Shown here: piece after piece, positions 24,814-36,986 of the stretch
How the letters are laid out: each line of letters opens with the position of its first letter
How positions within the stretch are numbered: the stretch's first letter is position 1
Assembly (NCBI RefSeq): GCF_030272615.1
Contig: NC_081406.1
Location: 261,009,386-261,073,385 of the forward strand
Length of the DNA stretch: 64,000 nucleotides
Origin: Cryptomeria japonica
Taxonomy: Eukaryota > Streptophyta > Pinopsida > Cupressales > Cupressaceae
Direction of reading: 5' to 3'
Notes under the pieces: generated by a model
Databases searched by the model: none
The model's input: the letters and a program-made list of their open reading frames with translations, nothing else
What the model was told of the DNA's origin: nothing
Translations under genes and position numbers: made by a program

Positions 24814-24831
24814 AATGTACAGCTGTACATT
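24814..24831. promoter_or_regulatory. 18-bp perfect palindrome in the LEA copy 2 promoter
   Basis: Exact copy of the copy 1 palindrome, ending 240 bp before the ATG and followed by the same atttggtcaaag. Confidence 0.75.
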
Positions 24832-24946
24832 ATTTGGTCAAAGAAGAAAAAGACGAGCCTCTTTCTTTGACGCCGTCCACACGCCCTCACAGACTCTTCT
24901 TTACTTCAATACCGAATTCAATTATTAATCTTCACACCAACAAATT

Positions 24947-24956
24947 CTATTTAAAT
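24947..24956 (+). promoter_or_regulatory. TATA box of LEA copy 2
   Basis: ctatttaaat, 124 bp before the ATG; identical in the other copies. Confidence 0.65.
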
Positions 24957-25070
24957 CGTCATTCCTCCCATTCTTTTCAAATCGTCCATCTTCCGCATTG
25001 ACAGATCAGTGAAAAAGCCATTCGAAATTTTTCTGCGCCTTCGCGGAATAAGAAAACAGGGGAAGTTACC

Positions 25071-25467
25071 ATGGCCAGATTTATCTCCGTGCTCGATTTG
25101 AAGGCTTTCTCCCGATTTTGCGGTCATGATTTTGGCTCTGGAAATATAGCCAGGTAAGCTTCAAATTTTCTTCATCTCTTCTCATCTTCTAAATTTCTGG
25201 TGCAAAATGAAAGGTTTTTAATTTTAGTTTCGTTTCTTTGCAATTTGCAGGAGAGAATACGGCGCCATGGCAAGCAAAATGGAGTTACGAGGAGTTCAGG
25301 CGGAGGCAAAAGAAGCAGAGGAGAAGAGTAGACAGAGAAGTTGGATGCCTCACCCCATTACTGGTTACTATTTACCAGAGGACCATTTTGGGGATAATAA
25401 AGATGTTCCCCTGCAAAGGGAAAGTAAATTGAAATACAATACTCTTCCCTCTCGCGCACAAAATTGA
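25071..25467 (+). CDS. LEA_3 (SAG21/LEA5-like) protein, copy 2, two exons
   Basis: Exons 25071-25153 and 25251-25467 are separated by a 97-bp GTAAGC...TTTGCAG intron at the same phase-2 position as copy 1, giving 99 residues. It differs from copy 1 at only two residues that I can see (Phe to Ser in GHDFGSGN, Lys to Gln in KSRQRS). It keeps the basic presequence-like N-terminus and the SWMPHPITGYYLPEDHFG signature. The upstream block, TATA box and palindrome are also shared, so it is a recent duplicate and looks functional. The mitochondrial stress-protectant role is inferred from the family. The polypyrimidine repeat lies about 900 bp upstream and could affect expression relative to copy 1. 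Confidence 0.88.
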
Positions 25468-27560
25468 TCTGTCAAGATTCAGAATTCTCCCGTTCCTCAT
25501 CTGCAGCAGATTCTTTTTAGTCACAAGCTCTAATGGCCATTTACAGTGATGTCAATCTCAAAAGTGATATTTCTTTCGCAAATTTGCATTTCACATGGAG
25601 GAATCTTCTCATTGTATGCAGACTCAATCGCCCAGCTATTTAGCCTAGCAATTGTATCCATACTTTGGATTCCCACGATTTGATATTTCAACAAATTTGA
25701 GATTTTTAAGTGTTACCATTTATTCTAGTCAAAGATTTTTTTATCGAAAACATTATTATAAAATACGAGTTAATGAAGATTGATTTAAAAATTATCTAGT
25801 TGTATGTTAAAATAAAAATAAAAATAAATAGATGTAGGAGTTAAATCTTAATTATTGAGTATATTTTTTATTAAATAATTATTTTTTAAAAATGTTGTGA
25901 ATTAGGAGGCAGTTTTGGAAAGATTTTGAAATTTTGTATATCAAGAGAAGGCAACAGAGACATGAAAGATTGAATCCTCACAACAGAACACTCTTTAATC
26001 TTTGAATCACCTTCAATATTTTGAACCCTTTTTCCGTGATCAAGAGAAGGATTGATAGACAAATGGAACATTGTTGATTTGAATATAGGCACTAACTTTT
26101 TACTCATGATAGAGCCTTATATTAATCATGAAACAAAAAAAGAGTACATAGTATAAGGTTTACTATAAAACTAGTCTAGTAACCTAAGAAAAAATATCAA
26201 ATATCAAATATACATTGTTGTGAAGCATTGGTAGCAAAATTTGGAGGGTTGGAGGATCATCTTATTGAGTAACCATCCAAGGAAACAACTTTTTAAAAGG
26301 AGAATTAAGGATCTCCTAGTCATCTTGAAATTCTGCACAACAAACATCACCAATACTCTTCATCCTGGTGGCAAAGGGACAACAAAATTTGGCCATAAGA
26401 TTTCCTCCTTGAAGATAAAGTCTAGCCTCTCTATTGAGGAGGTACCAAGAAATTTATTTGTTTCTTTGAACATATCCATTAGTGAGGAAACCAATGGCAA
26501 TGAGCTCTAGGTGATGCCATGAGGTGGAACTTTCATAATCATACAAGAAGCACTCCCTCAATGTTTGATGAGGTCCAACTCTACATGCACTTCGATTTAA
26601 AAAATAACTAGAGGTAAACACATATTTTTTTTACTAGGATAGAAATAATGATAATATCTTTAACGTGAAAAATCACACTATTTCTAGCTTTCAAGAGTTG
26701 AAATAAAATAGAGGTTTGAATGAAATACAAATTTATAGCCATGTAACTAGGCCATAAGGTTATATCCTTGAATAGAAAAATTTCCATTGAAAAATATTGG
26801 ATGAAACAAAGAGAATAGAACATGGATTAGATTCTAAGCATATTGGGCATGAGGGAAATACTAAAAGAGGTGTTTGAAAAACTCTAATATGTGATATGCT
26901 GGATATTTGAGATGAGACAATCTATTATGCATGGGTTAATCAAATTGAATCCCTTGGTGGATAAAGCACCAACGATAGTGAGTAATTTTAGGCTTAAATC
27001 TAGACTAGCAAACTTTTTAAAGCCTATAAAGCCAACTTAGAGGGGACGAATTCAATCCTTATCTCTTGTTATGCTAATAAAGTGTTAAATAGAATGCACT
27101 AAGGACTTTATAGAGAGTCCCTAAAGCATTATTATTGAACACAATGTTATTCAGTTTCACCACTAGTATTTTCACCAAGCTAGAAGAGGCTAAAGCCTCA
27201 ACTTGTGAAGCATGTCCTCAAGAATCAACTCTTTTATTGAAATGATGCAAAACAAGTTAATGTTAGCAAGTTACAAAGTTTTTTACAAGGTAAGCCACAA
27301 AGTCCAGTCTTCAAAATATACTAAATATAGTTCTAATGCCTTTGCAAAATTATCTAAGAGTGTCAGTTCCAAGTCTTTCCACCAAAGACAAGCTGGAATT
27401 ATTAATGATAAAGTAATAACCACAAAAGGTTATGGTCATTGGAACAAAGACTAGCTCTAAAACTTCACCATACGATTAGAGAAAATGCCTAATATATTTG
27501 AGGACCTTCAAGATACTCTAAGCCATAAAGGCGTTGTTAGTCTTGACAAGGACATTTGCA
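25468..27560 (+). repeat. 3' flank of LEA copy 2, collinear with copy 1
   Basis: Aligns with 12345-14850 with several indels; no confident gene. Short open frames (for example 26241-26510) are not conserved as protein between copies and are taken as chance. Confidence 0.6.
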
Positions 27561-30500
27561 ATGAAAATAACATTTAAGGGATGATTCCTTGCTAACATTT
27601 ATTTTCATAATATGAGCTAGAAAAAAATCAACTCCTTAGAATAATATTATAGACTTCAAATTTCTCAATGGCAATGATAACCCACTTTAGCCACCACTAG
27701 TTTGGTGTATGTATAGAATTTACCCATAAAAGAAAGAGGTAAGGTAATCCAAAAAGATATATTCTTCTTGACTCTTTAAATGGCATATTGTTAAAGAGTG
27801 GTGGGAAAACTATTTAAGAAAAAGAGATGCCAAGGATTTTTTAAAAATCTCATTTTTCAAGCCACTTTCATTTATACTCTTTTAGCTAATCTACCAGTAG
27901 AAATGGATTTTGTAAGATTGAGTCTTATAGCATTAAAGTCCAATTAAACCAAAAACTTTATAAAATGTGTCATGGAAAGCCATGGCTAGAAAAAAAAGAA
28001 TTTGGGCTATTTACAAGAATGTGTGAGGAAAGAATTTCCCATAAATTTTCTATTGATAAAATGTTGAGATGTGGAGGGAAGAGAAATTCCCTTCACAAAT
28101 CCCTATAAAGTCTCACTATGAGGAAGATAACAAAAGTCTTATGTGGCTAGCACATAAATTAATGAGTTAAGGACACACGGATCTAAAATAAACCAAAGCT
28201 ATCATATATATTTCTACTAAGAGAAAGGTCATCATATGGACCTACAATAGAAAGCTATAATGATGAACCTCCCAAAATCTAGTATTTCTATCAAGTGTTT
28301 CTAATTCTCTAGGTCATCATATGATGCAAGAGAAGATCATATTCAAATTTTTAAGATCTATGAAGATCTGTAACCTAGATCTTTCAATAAAGACTAATAA
28401 GAATAAATCCAACAAGCTCTGTTATTGTGAATGAGTTGGTATAGAATGCTCTATAGCATGCAATATTTGGCTAGATATGTAGCCACCCAAGATCTAAGAA
28501 CTTCAATGAAAGTACAAGATAGATCAAATATGAGAGGATAATGATATTCTACCAAAGGATGCAAAAATGATACAATATGGTTAATTAAGATTACAAGAGA
28601 ACCCCTTGTTTATCTCGATCAAGGTGAGACATAGGGTTACATAAGATCATGACACAATGTCTTAATCTTATGACTTGAGACATAAAGTGATAATTATCTT
28701 ATGTCTGCCCTAATTAAACTTAAGTAACTAGTGTGAACATGACCTAGGTGATGAACTAGTTAGGTAAAATACACTATATGCTAAAATAAAGCAAGGGTTG
28801 ATGATTTTATAAGAGACAATTGGATGTCTTAAATTCCTTATATGAAGAAAATATTTGTCAATACAAAATATACAAGGACAAATATTTCCCTAAGACTAAT
28901 GCATGATATAAGCAATCTTATTCCTGATATATATTCAACATGTGGGATCTAGTTTGAGACTTTTTTAAAGGAACTCACTAGCTTGCTAGAATGTAAAATA
29001 CTTGAACCTAAGAATGGAAAAGTAAATTTCAAGGAACTAAGGATATGGAAGCACGAGTTTATGAAATTGGTATGTGATTTTTTAGAATTCTTAATTCAAG
29101 GTGACCAATTAAATTTTATAATTTTTATAAGTCCTCCAAGGGCATTGTAGAACTAGACACATGTATTAGTGCATATCTTAAGAATATTGAAATATTATTG
29201 GATGTTAGGTGGTACAAAACCTTAGGCAGAAAATATAATTATTATTGCGAATCTCCCAATTGATGAAGAATGTCAAGATTTGTTGGAATGAGATATATGG
29301 ATATTATGGGGTACCGATTACTTAAATTATTTATTCTTTGAAGATTGTCTTTTCAAGTCTTGTTAGTTCATATTTCATTCATAATGAGTAAACAATATCA
29401 TTGGATCATATAACAAGATAGTGGAAATGTTGTAAAGGAATTTTGAGTACATTTCAAGGCAACTAAAAAGATGTCAATTTAGAATCGGTGGCATTTGAAT
29501 AAGGATAATGAATCATGCATCCATGCAATAAATCAATAAGTGGTTTTATGAATGAGTCATCTAGCAATAGGAAATCAAGAGTTGCGACAAAAGAATTTTA
29601 TATAATTTCTAGATATTTTCTTAGGCATACCTAAAAATACTTTCAAGCAAAATTATCTCTAGATTCTCAAGTTCCTCTAATAATTTGGAGTCTATTGTTA
29701 AGGGACTTAGCAAAGATGTAGGTATTTTGAATAAAACTTTGAGATTTAATTGTAAATTGATTATATTTCTCTTAGGAGAAGTGGGGAAAAAATTGATTGA
29801 ATAGTTATGAAAAATACTATTTATTTGTAAATGAGTGACATGATAATATAACTAAATTCTTCATGGAGAAGAAGTCATCCAAGAAAAGTATATTTTAGAA
29901 TATCTAGGATCATGTTGATAGGATAGATGAAGTTCCTCAAAAAAATTGTCATATTGTTGCTTAAGGAGACATTGGTATCTTTTTTTGTTAGAGTAACTAT
30001 TATTGGGACATAATTTTTGAATTTTTTTTTGGCATACTTGACATGTAATTCAACGAGGCTAAGCGTTAATCATCATATTGAGATGAGCATTTCTCTCTTG
30101 TTATACAATGAGGCATTTTTTCTTGTAAAGGCATGCATCTATTGTTTTCAAGTATTATCGATGATTATTTTTTGGAAGAATATGTTCTAGGGTATCAAAT
30201 TGTTATGTTTGGCTCTACTTCTTCACTTTATTTTTTAATGAAACCTTATAAAAGCACTTTTAAAGAAATTATTATACGATTTTTTGTTTTATAAAGGGTT
30301 CTCCATTAATGGCCTAGAGTGTTTCAAGATATCGATACATTATTGAGTTCTCATTTGTTGTTTTATTATTATAACTTACCTATCTTTAGTTGAAAGATTA
30401 TTATATAAAATTATTTTAAAATAATATGTTTTGATGCTATGGGATCATCAATGGATAATTAAGGAACTTTTTTAATACACTAGCTATTTTATTTGAGTTT

Positions 30501-31199
30501 ATTATAAAGCTCTTTGCAGATCTTGCTTTGTCTAGGTTGAATGATTTACACTTTCATTGTTTGTAATTTTAAGCCTAGAAGTTATCACGCATGGATGAAT
30601 ACATTAGTCTTAAGAAGTAAATGATCATAGTTATATGATGAATATATTTTTCCATTGTAATTTATCTTGTTTGAAATCTACAAACTATCCTTAAAGGTGT
30701 AAAGAATCAATCATCTATTGAAATTCATTACACAAGAACACACCTATAGGTTGTAGGTTGTCATTTGTTTCAAAGATTTACAATAGCTAGCATATAAAAT
30801 AGTTAGTGACTAAATAAATTGAATCAATTTTGTGCCAAAAGGGTTTATTCTTTGTTTGCAACATAATTACATAAGTTCATTAATTGTCCTATGAGATACT
30901 AAATGCACACTCTTCTAAGCTTTATGATGCTTATAGTGTGGAAAAGTTGTACATTATTTATTATCAATCGGGCCAAATTACATGTAATTTGATTATGAGT
31001 CCTACTTGATTAGCTAACCCAACTTTGATCCTCAACATCACTTCAAAGAATTTGTGTTGTATAACCGAAGGGTAGAGTTTAGAGCATCAACACATTGATA
31101 ATGATTAGTACTTGTAAAAGATGAAATGCTTTTGACGCTTTGTCAAAAAATGCTTTTGACAATATTCATGTATGTTGGAATGGTGCATTAAATACACAA
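27561..31199. other. Gene-free spacer with unidentified decayed sequence
   Basis: The first 250 bases still resemble 63700-64000, the end of the copy 4 unit. Beyond about 28000 I find no gene, RNA, LTR ends or recognised domain. Some stretches near 29000-29900 read in protein-like fashion with many stops and may be an old retroelement, but no family motif can be named. Confidence 0.4.
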
Positions 31200-31883
31200 T
31201 CTTAGATGTATAGTTCAAAATACTTGGAACCTATGCCAATGTATAATGATCATATGTTGGAATTGTTAGCCTTGGAATGTGAGAGTTTGAATTCTGAAAC
31301 AAGGGGACATGATTGCACCCACAATCTTATCTAGAGACAAAATTCCAAATAAAATCTGATCCGAAATAAACAAGCTAATAAAAATTGAATAAAAAAATCT
31401 TTGATAAATTTTTTTATCATAACAAATATTAAATTGAATCTTCAAATAACAATAATATCAAAATAATCAAATTATATATTATAATTATACATTAAAAAAT
31501 CAACCTTTCCTCCTCAAAGAATTATATCGATAAGTGAGCAATAATTTAATTCTCCCTCCACATGATTCGTATGGCAAAATTCAATTATTGCTGACTAATA
31601 ATTTTATAGATGATTTTGTTCACATATCTCTTCACATGGTCCGTAGATTTTGTTCACATCCTCCATGATTATTAAAATACTTTTCCTACCACATATTCAT
31701 TTTAATTTTACCGCACGAAAATCTAGTTTACCTTGGAAACGCAAGCGCAAGGGAAACTTTCAATAATCAAATGAGAGGCAAAGATTGACGCGTAAACTCG
31801 GATGTCGGAAGCTTCTCGCAGGTGCGCCAAACAACATTTACACAGTCGCTTCCTTGTCTTGACTTCCAGCTGGCAGTTCTAAG
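31200..31883 (+). promoter_or_regulatory. Upstream flank and distal promoter of LEA copy 3
   Basis: Aligns with 3075-3111 joined to 10957-11693 (copy 1). It keeps gacgcgtaaactcgg near 31788-31802 but differs more from copies 1 and 2 than they differ from each other. Confidence 0.55.
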
Positions 31884-31901
31884 AATGTACAGCTGTACAT
31901 T
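31884..31901. promoter_or_regulatory. 18-bp perfect palindrome in the LEA copy 3 promoter
   Basis: Same AATGTACAGCTGTACATT, ending 257 bp before the ATG. The following 30 bases differ from copies 1 and 2 (GC-rich gcgctcggccgcccgcg in place of the GTCAA box), so the palindrome itself is the conserved item. Confidence 0.75.
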
Positions 31902-32035
31902 ATTTGCGCTCGGCCGCCCGCGTGAGACAAACAAGAAAAGACGAGTCTCTTTCCTCTACGCCCTCCACACAACCTGCCTGCCTCTTTCTTTACCTGAAAA
32001 AATAATTCATTAATTAATCTCAACACCATCATTTT

Positions 32036-32045
32036 CTATTTAAAT
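32036..32045 (+). promoter_or_regulatory. TATA box of LEA copy 3
   Basis: ctatttaaat, 122 bp before the ATG. Confidence 0.65.
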
Positions 32046-32157
32046 CGTCCCTTCTCCCATTCTTTTCAAATCGTCCGTCTTCAGCATTGTCTGATCAGAG
32101 AAAGCCTTTCGAGATTTATCTGTGCCTTTGCGAAAAAAGAAAACACAGGAAGGTACC

Positions 32158-32551
32158 ATGGCCAGATTTATCTCCGTGCTCGATTTGAAGGCTTTCTCTC
32201 GACTTTGCGGTCATGATTTTGGATTTGAAAATATAGCCAGGTAAGCTTCAAATTTCCTTGATCTCCTTTCCTTTCTCTAAATTTCTGGTGCAAAATGAAA
32301 GGTTTTTGATTTATTTTCGTTTCTGTGTGATTTGCAGGAGACAGTACGGCGCCATGGCAGGCAAAATGGAGTTAAGAGGAGTCCAGGCGGAGGTAAAAGA
32401 GACAGACGAGAAAAGTAGACAGAGAAGCTGGATGCCTCACCCTATTACTGGCTACTATTTACCAGAGGACCATTTCGGGGATAAAGATATTCCTCTGTCA
32501 AGGGAAAAACTGTTCAAATCCAAAACCCTACCTTCTCGCCCAAAAAATTGA
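32158..32551 (+). CDS. LEA_3 (SAG21/LEA5-like) protein, copy 3, two exons
   Basis: Exons 32158-32240 and 32338-32551 are separated by a 97-bp intron at the shared phase-2 site, giving 98 residues. It is the most diverged intact copy: Phe16 is Leu, the presequence reads FGFENIARRQYG, the central region reads VKETDEKSRQ, one Asn is missing after HFGD, and the C-terminus is PLSREKLFKSKTLPSRPKN. The SWMPHPITGYYLPEDHFG signature is unchanged, and the N-terminus still looks like a mitochondrial presequence. The frame is clean and the splice sites, TATA box and palindrome are kept, so purifying selection is likely. Function as a LEA_3 stress protectant is inferred from the family. Confidence 0.87.
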
Positions 32552-33226
32552 GTTCTTCAAATATAGATTTCTCATTTTACTCATCTCTGCGGCAGATGCT
32601 TTATAGTGACGATCTCTACTGTATCTGGCATTTACAGCGATGTCGATCTCAAAAGTGCAACGAGAAGGGCCTTGAATATTTCGAGTTTGAATAGATGTTC
32701 AGTTTCCTTTCCCCCGGCGGAAATTTATTTTGCAGGCACTAATATTTCTTTCACAAATTTGTAGTCCGGATACGTTTCAAAGAGGTTTTTATTGGAAATA
32801 TTATTTATTTATTATAAAATTTGGTTTGGTGGATCAGGAGCACCGTTTTTATGACTTACTACTAATAGTAATTGTGGGTTATAGAAGGATTCAAGATGAC
32901 TCTTTTTAGAGGTGACTTACTACTAATAGTAATTGTGGGTTATAGAAGAATTCAAGATGACTCTTTTTAGAGGTGATGTTCGACTTATATAGATGTCTTA
33001 ATAAACATGCTCTAATAAACATATATTATAACTACTTCAAAAATTTGTACAACTAATCTAATATTTATTCTTCAAAATACCAAAACATATTTTTCTAGAC
33101 CAACACTTATGTATAAATGCCTCAATAATGGTAAGCACCAATAGAGTTACACAACTTCAATTGAATATTCAAATTTTAACTATTGGGTTTACAAATGGGT
33201 GGTTATTGGTATATGTGAAATATTTT
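32552..33226 (+). repeat. 3' flank of LEA copy 3 with a 61-bp tandem duplication
   Basis: Aligns with copy 1 to about 32820. After that, 32853-32913 is repeated at 32914-32974 with one mismatch (gacttactactaatagtaat...). The last five bases before the retrotransposon (33222-33226, atttt) are its left target-site copy. Confidence 0.7.
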
Positions 33227-33688
33227 TGTGAGATTTTGCCAAGATCAAGAGGCAATGGAAAACACAAATAACAGAGACAAAATATTTGATAGGAATAAAC
33301 TGTATTCTATCAAGATGAAAATACTGATCAACTGGATCATCAAGCGATACATACAATGAATATGAGCATCCTTATATAGGCAAGACTATATGGATATGTG
33401 AGCACACAAACATGACATGTGGCTCAATAAGAAATAAGGGTAGGTAGGAAATAGGTGTGGGTAGGTAGGAGAAACAATATAATATTCCACATGAGGTGGA
33501 TCACCCACTGAATGTGGAGTGTAACAACAAGATCACACCATAAAAGGTGAAAATTCTCCTACACACACTATCCCATTGTGGCACAAACACCCAAGTGTCT
33601 CATACCCAAACTACTATGAAATGCATTTCCTAAGTAAACTTAAGTAAAGTGTAATAATATCCATGATGAATAATTATTTACACCAACA
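33227..33688 (-). repeat. 3' LTR of the copia element (left end)
   Basis: 462 bp, TG...CA bounded, followed by a pyrimidine run (cccccctttaag) that is the polypurine tract read on the minus strand. Confidence 0.85.
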
Positions 33689-33911
33689 CCCCCCTTTAAG
33701 TGCAACTTAAGGGAATGCACTAAAGTCTACAATGCAACTAAGCAATGGAAGATGGGTCCCGGCTATGAGGCCATGTTAGGTACCCATGTACAAATGCAAA
33801 TGCATGAAAACCAATGCAAGGAAATCTCTCACAAAGCGGGGAAAGAGAGAAAAAACCAATAGGAAAAAACCCTCCCCCAAAAGAGAGATGAAAACTAGAT
33901 ACAAAGAACTC

Positions 33912-36266
33912 TCATAGAAGTATGTGAAGGACAAAACCCCATGCGAGGAAAAAGTCCCTCCCATATGAGAGAAGAAGAAGAGAGACTAGGAAGCCCCCCC
34001 TCAATCTGGAATCTACACCAATGATAGAAGCTCGAAGATGAATGAAGAAACTGCTCCATGAACGTCGAACAACATTCCTCCCCTTAGGAAGAAACAAAAC
34101 CAAAGGTGTATCCATGAAGTCTCCCCAACCATGAAAGGAAGATGGAGAAAAAATACTCATGATGAAAGGAATATCTGGAAACTGCTCAAGTGTCCCCATG
34201 TCGATGCTGAAACGTACCCCCTCCAAAGGTGGTAAACTGTGCCACACTGCTGAAAAAGGCACTCTAAGATCTAGTGGAGATGAATATAGAACAATATCCA
34301 AAGACTCATGTGTCTCCTCAAAAGATAAAAAGACCTCCTCCAAGTGTTGTACAAAAGTATCCACAATCATGTCAACCTCTAAAGATTGATCATGTAGAGA
34401 ATGCACAAGAGGGTTAGAGTGATCCCTCGCAACAATCAAAGAAGGATCATCTTCATCAAAGAGAAGATGAATGTCATCAATGGTGTCTCCCAAATCTGCA
34501 ATGTAGGAGTCCACAAACAAACCTGCAATGTTTGTCAAGTAGGCATCCCAATCAATTGAAGCTGGAAGACATGTAATATCCTGCTGCACTGAATCATAAG
34601 AAGGCAAAACTGTCGCACTAGCTGCATCATTAGGTGCAATAGGTGGTGTGATATGAGTAGAAGGAGATGAAATGCAAGGCTCAAGAACGAGATCACATTG
34701 GAGAATCCCCAAGTTCAAAGGCCCAAAGTTCTCAAAATCTGAATCATCAACATAGGAAGAACCAACCTTATCAATAGGACCAAAATCTGAAAAAGAGTAC
34801 AACAGAGATGCATGATCAACCACCCCAGTCGCAATGATAGCTCCACTCTCCAAGTCTCTAATGATAACTGAATCAGGTGTGAACTCCACAGTTTTCCTAG
34901 TTGCCCCATGTGTGATTTGATAGATGGAAAGAAGATTATTTGTCAAGTGGGGTACACACAACACATCATTGAAGGAGTTATCCCCAATGGCAATAGATCC
35001 TTTCCCAATCACATCCATGTATGTATAATTACCCATCAAAATTTGTGGCATGTGGCAAGGCTCAAATGTAGAAAACATAAACTGTGAAGATGCCATATGA
35101 TGAGAAGCCCTTGAATCTAGAAGCCATCTCCCTGAATCATGACTTGTAGTAGCACAAAGAGCTTGTCCCTTTCCTTTATCTGTCACAAAAGAGTGATCCT
35201 TTCCTTTATCCTTAGAAGAAGAAGCCGATGTAGACATTCTAGAAGGTAGGTTGATTCTATTCTTCTCAAGAAGATTCTTCAACTCATCAATATCCTTCTT
35301 ATAACAATGATGTTCATCATGTCCTGACTTCTTGCAATATCCACAAAAAAGATTATCCTTATATGATTTCCTCTTAGGTGAGAATGGTGTATCACCTTGT
35401 TGTGGAGAGGAAGATTGTGCTCCATCTTGTTGTGGTTTAGATTTATGTTGCTTTTGATTCTTGTCTTTTCCTTGATTACTTTGATTCCCTTTGTTAGCCA
35501 CCAAAGCTTGTGACTTTGAAGATTTGAGAATCCCCATCATGGTCAACTTATATTGTTCAAGTATCAACATCTCTGTGAATGAATCAAATGAGGGAGAAGT
35601 GTATGAGGAACCTTGAGCTAACCTATGGGTGTGAAAGCTAGATAAAAAGGCTGCATACTCTGAAGGAAGCTTGTCCAACAAGTTATAAACCAATTGAGTA
35701 TCCTTTTTGTCAATTCCACAATCCTTTAGCTTTGCTCTTAGCTTAGTTGCTTTTGTGACATAATCTTGGATTGTATCAAAATCCTTAGGATCCAAAGTTG
35801 TGAGTTCACTATCAAGCTTGTAGCCCTTAATCTCATCAACTTGACCATACAGTTTCTTAAAAATATCCCAAGCCTCTTTAATTGTTGTACACTTATCAAT
35901 GTGAAAAATGAGGTCATCTGATACATACTTTCTAAGAGTTCCAAGTGCCATAGCATTCTTAGTAAGCCATTCAATTTGAGCATTAGGATCAGCCTTAGGA
36001 TCAGGTGGTGATGTAATAGTTTTATTTACATAATAAATGAGTCCTTTTTCCATTAGTTTATTCCATGCCTTAATTTTCCATGATGCATAATTATGAGGAG
36101 TTAAAAGTGGAAATTTAGGAGAACCCATAGCACCAAAATGAAAAAACACAAGATAGAGAGGCACAATCACACAAGACACCCCCCAAAAATACTCAATCAA
36201 GAAATCCCCCCAAAATGGTGATTTTGGCACTTTATAATTAGTGCGTATACAATGAGCCACTTGCAA
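33912..36266 (-). CDS. Gag/protease-like polyprotein of the copia element with an unfamiliar C-terminal half
   Basis: A minus-strand frame of 784 codons; the likely start is the Met of MGSPKFPLLTPHNYASWK (codon 47), where the copia gag N-terminus begins. In order: a UBN2-type gag domain (NYASWKIKAWNKLMEKGL, then CTTIKEAWDIFKKLYG and LLDKLPSEYAAFLSSF), a Lys/Gln-rich linker, a CCHC knuckle (CGYCKKSGHDEHHCYKK), and a retropepsin-type region (GRWLLDSRASHHMAS, then LCVPHLTNNLLSI). From about residue 520 on lies an acidic, Asp-rich region (DWDAYLTNIAGLFVDSYIAD) with a hydrophobic end that matches no pol domain I know. It belongs to a non-autonomous element and is treated as fossil coding sequence. 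Confidence 0.75.
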   Translation of the reverse strand: MQVAHCIRTNYKVPKSPFWGDFLIEYFWGVSCVIVPLYLVFFHFGAMGSPKFPLLTPHNYASWKIKAWNKLMEKGLIYYVNKTITSPPDPKADPNAQIEWLTKNAMALGTLRKYVSDDLIFHIDKCTTIKEAWDIFKKLYGQVDEIKGYKLDSELTTLDPKDFDTIQDYVTKATKLRAKLKDCGIDKKDTQLVYNLLDKLPSEYAAFLSSFHTHRLAQGSSYTSPSFDSFTEMLILEQYKLTMMGILKSSKSQALVANKGNQSNQGKDKNQKQHKSKPQQDGAQSSSPQQGDTPFSPKRKSYKDNLFCGYCKKSGHDEHHCYKKDIDELKNLLEKNRINLPSRMSTSASSSKDKGKDHSFVTDKGKGQALCATTSHDSGRWLLDSRASHHMASSQFMFSTFEPCHMPQILMGNYTYMDVIGKGSIAIGDNSFNDVLCVPHLTNNLLSIYQITHGATRKTVEFTPDSVIIRDLESGAIIATGVVDHASLLYSFSDFGPIDKVGSSYVDDSDFENFGPLNLGILQCDLVLEPCISSPSTHITPPIAPNDAASATVLPSYDSVQQDITCLPASIDWDAYLTNIAGLFVDSYIADLGDTIDDIHLLFDEDDPSLIVARDHSNPLVHSLHDQSLEVDMIVDTFVQHLEEVFLSFEETHESLDIVLYSSPLDLRVPFSAVWHSLPPLEGVRFSIDMGTLEQFPDIPFIMSIFSPSSFHGWGDFMDTPLVLFLPKGRNVVRRSWSSFFIHLRASIIGVDSRLRGGFLVSLLLLSYGRDFFLAWGFVLHILL

Positions 36267-36946
36267 AACAAGGCAAAGTGGACTTCTGATTTCAATTTAC
36301 AAATTCTCAAAATGAGATCTAAGAGACTTCAACAAATATTGCTAGTGATCTAAATTAAGATCCAAGCAAAATGCAAGTACCAAATATGCCAAAAATGGCC
36401 AAATACAGAAAGTACAATTTCTATTTAAAATCACTGCAAACAGATGACAGATTATGAAAGTAGATGAAAAAATATGCACTTTCAAAAAAACAGCACCTGA
36501 AAAGGAGTCCATATGAGCCCAAATGAAGCCTCCAAAGTTGTAAAATTTGGGATTTCATTATTTCTGAAAAACTTGTATCCGAAAATTAGAAAATTTTTGC
36601 ACCATTGTAAAGATCACGAAATTCTACCCCAAAACAAAAAAAATTGCTCGAAAAAACGAGTCCGGATGAGTGAGATATCCCTATTTGAAAATTGTCTGCA
36701 AAATTATGATTTCTGGAAAATTTCTGTCGCAGCGTCAAACTTCAAATGCCTCTAGATTTGGCCTCTGAAGTCCGATTTGGATGAAACACAAGGCAAAAAT
36801 GACTTTCTTGGTCCTCCTCAATCCAATGGTAACCTCAGATTTGACCCATCAAGCTTCAATAATAACCTACAATAGAAAGTTCCAAAATAGACAACCCCAA
36901 ATAGCATCAAATTTCTCTCAATTAGCAAAGCAATGACACTCTAATG

Positions 36947-36986
36947 GCTCTGATACCATGTGAGACATGGACCAGCTCTGATACCA
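36947..36986 (-). other. Duplicated copia primer-binding site
   Basis: gctctgatacca (tggtatcagagc on the minus strand, the plant tRNA-Met complement) occurs at 36975-36986, directly touching the LTR, and again at 36947-36958, followed by tgtgaga as in the LTR edge. A small duplication of the LTR/primer-site junction is the simplest reading. Confidence 0.65.

Noticed and set aside
26241-27454. Open frames of 80-89 codons in the LEA copy 2 flank
   Set aside because: The equivalent positions in copies 1 and 4 are not open, so no coding conservation.
29000-29900. Protein-like text in broken frames
   Set aside because: No motif of a known element or gene could be named, so not annotated as one.
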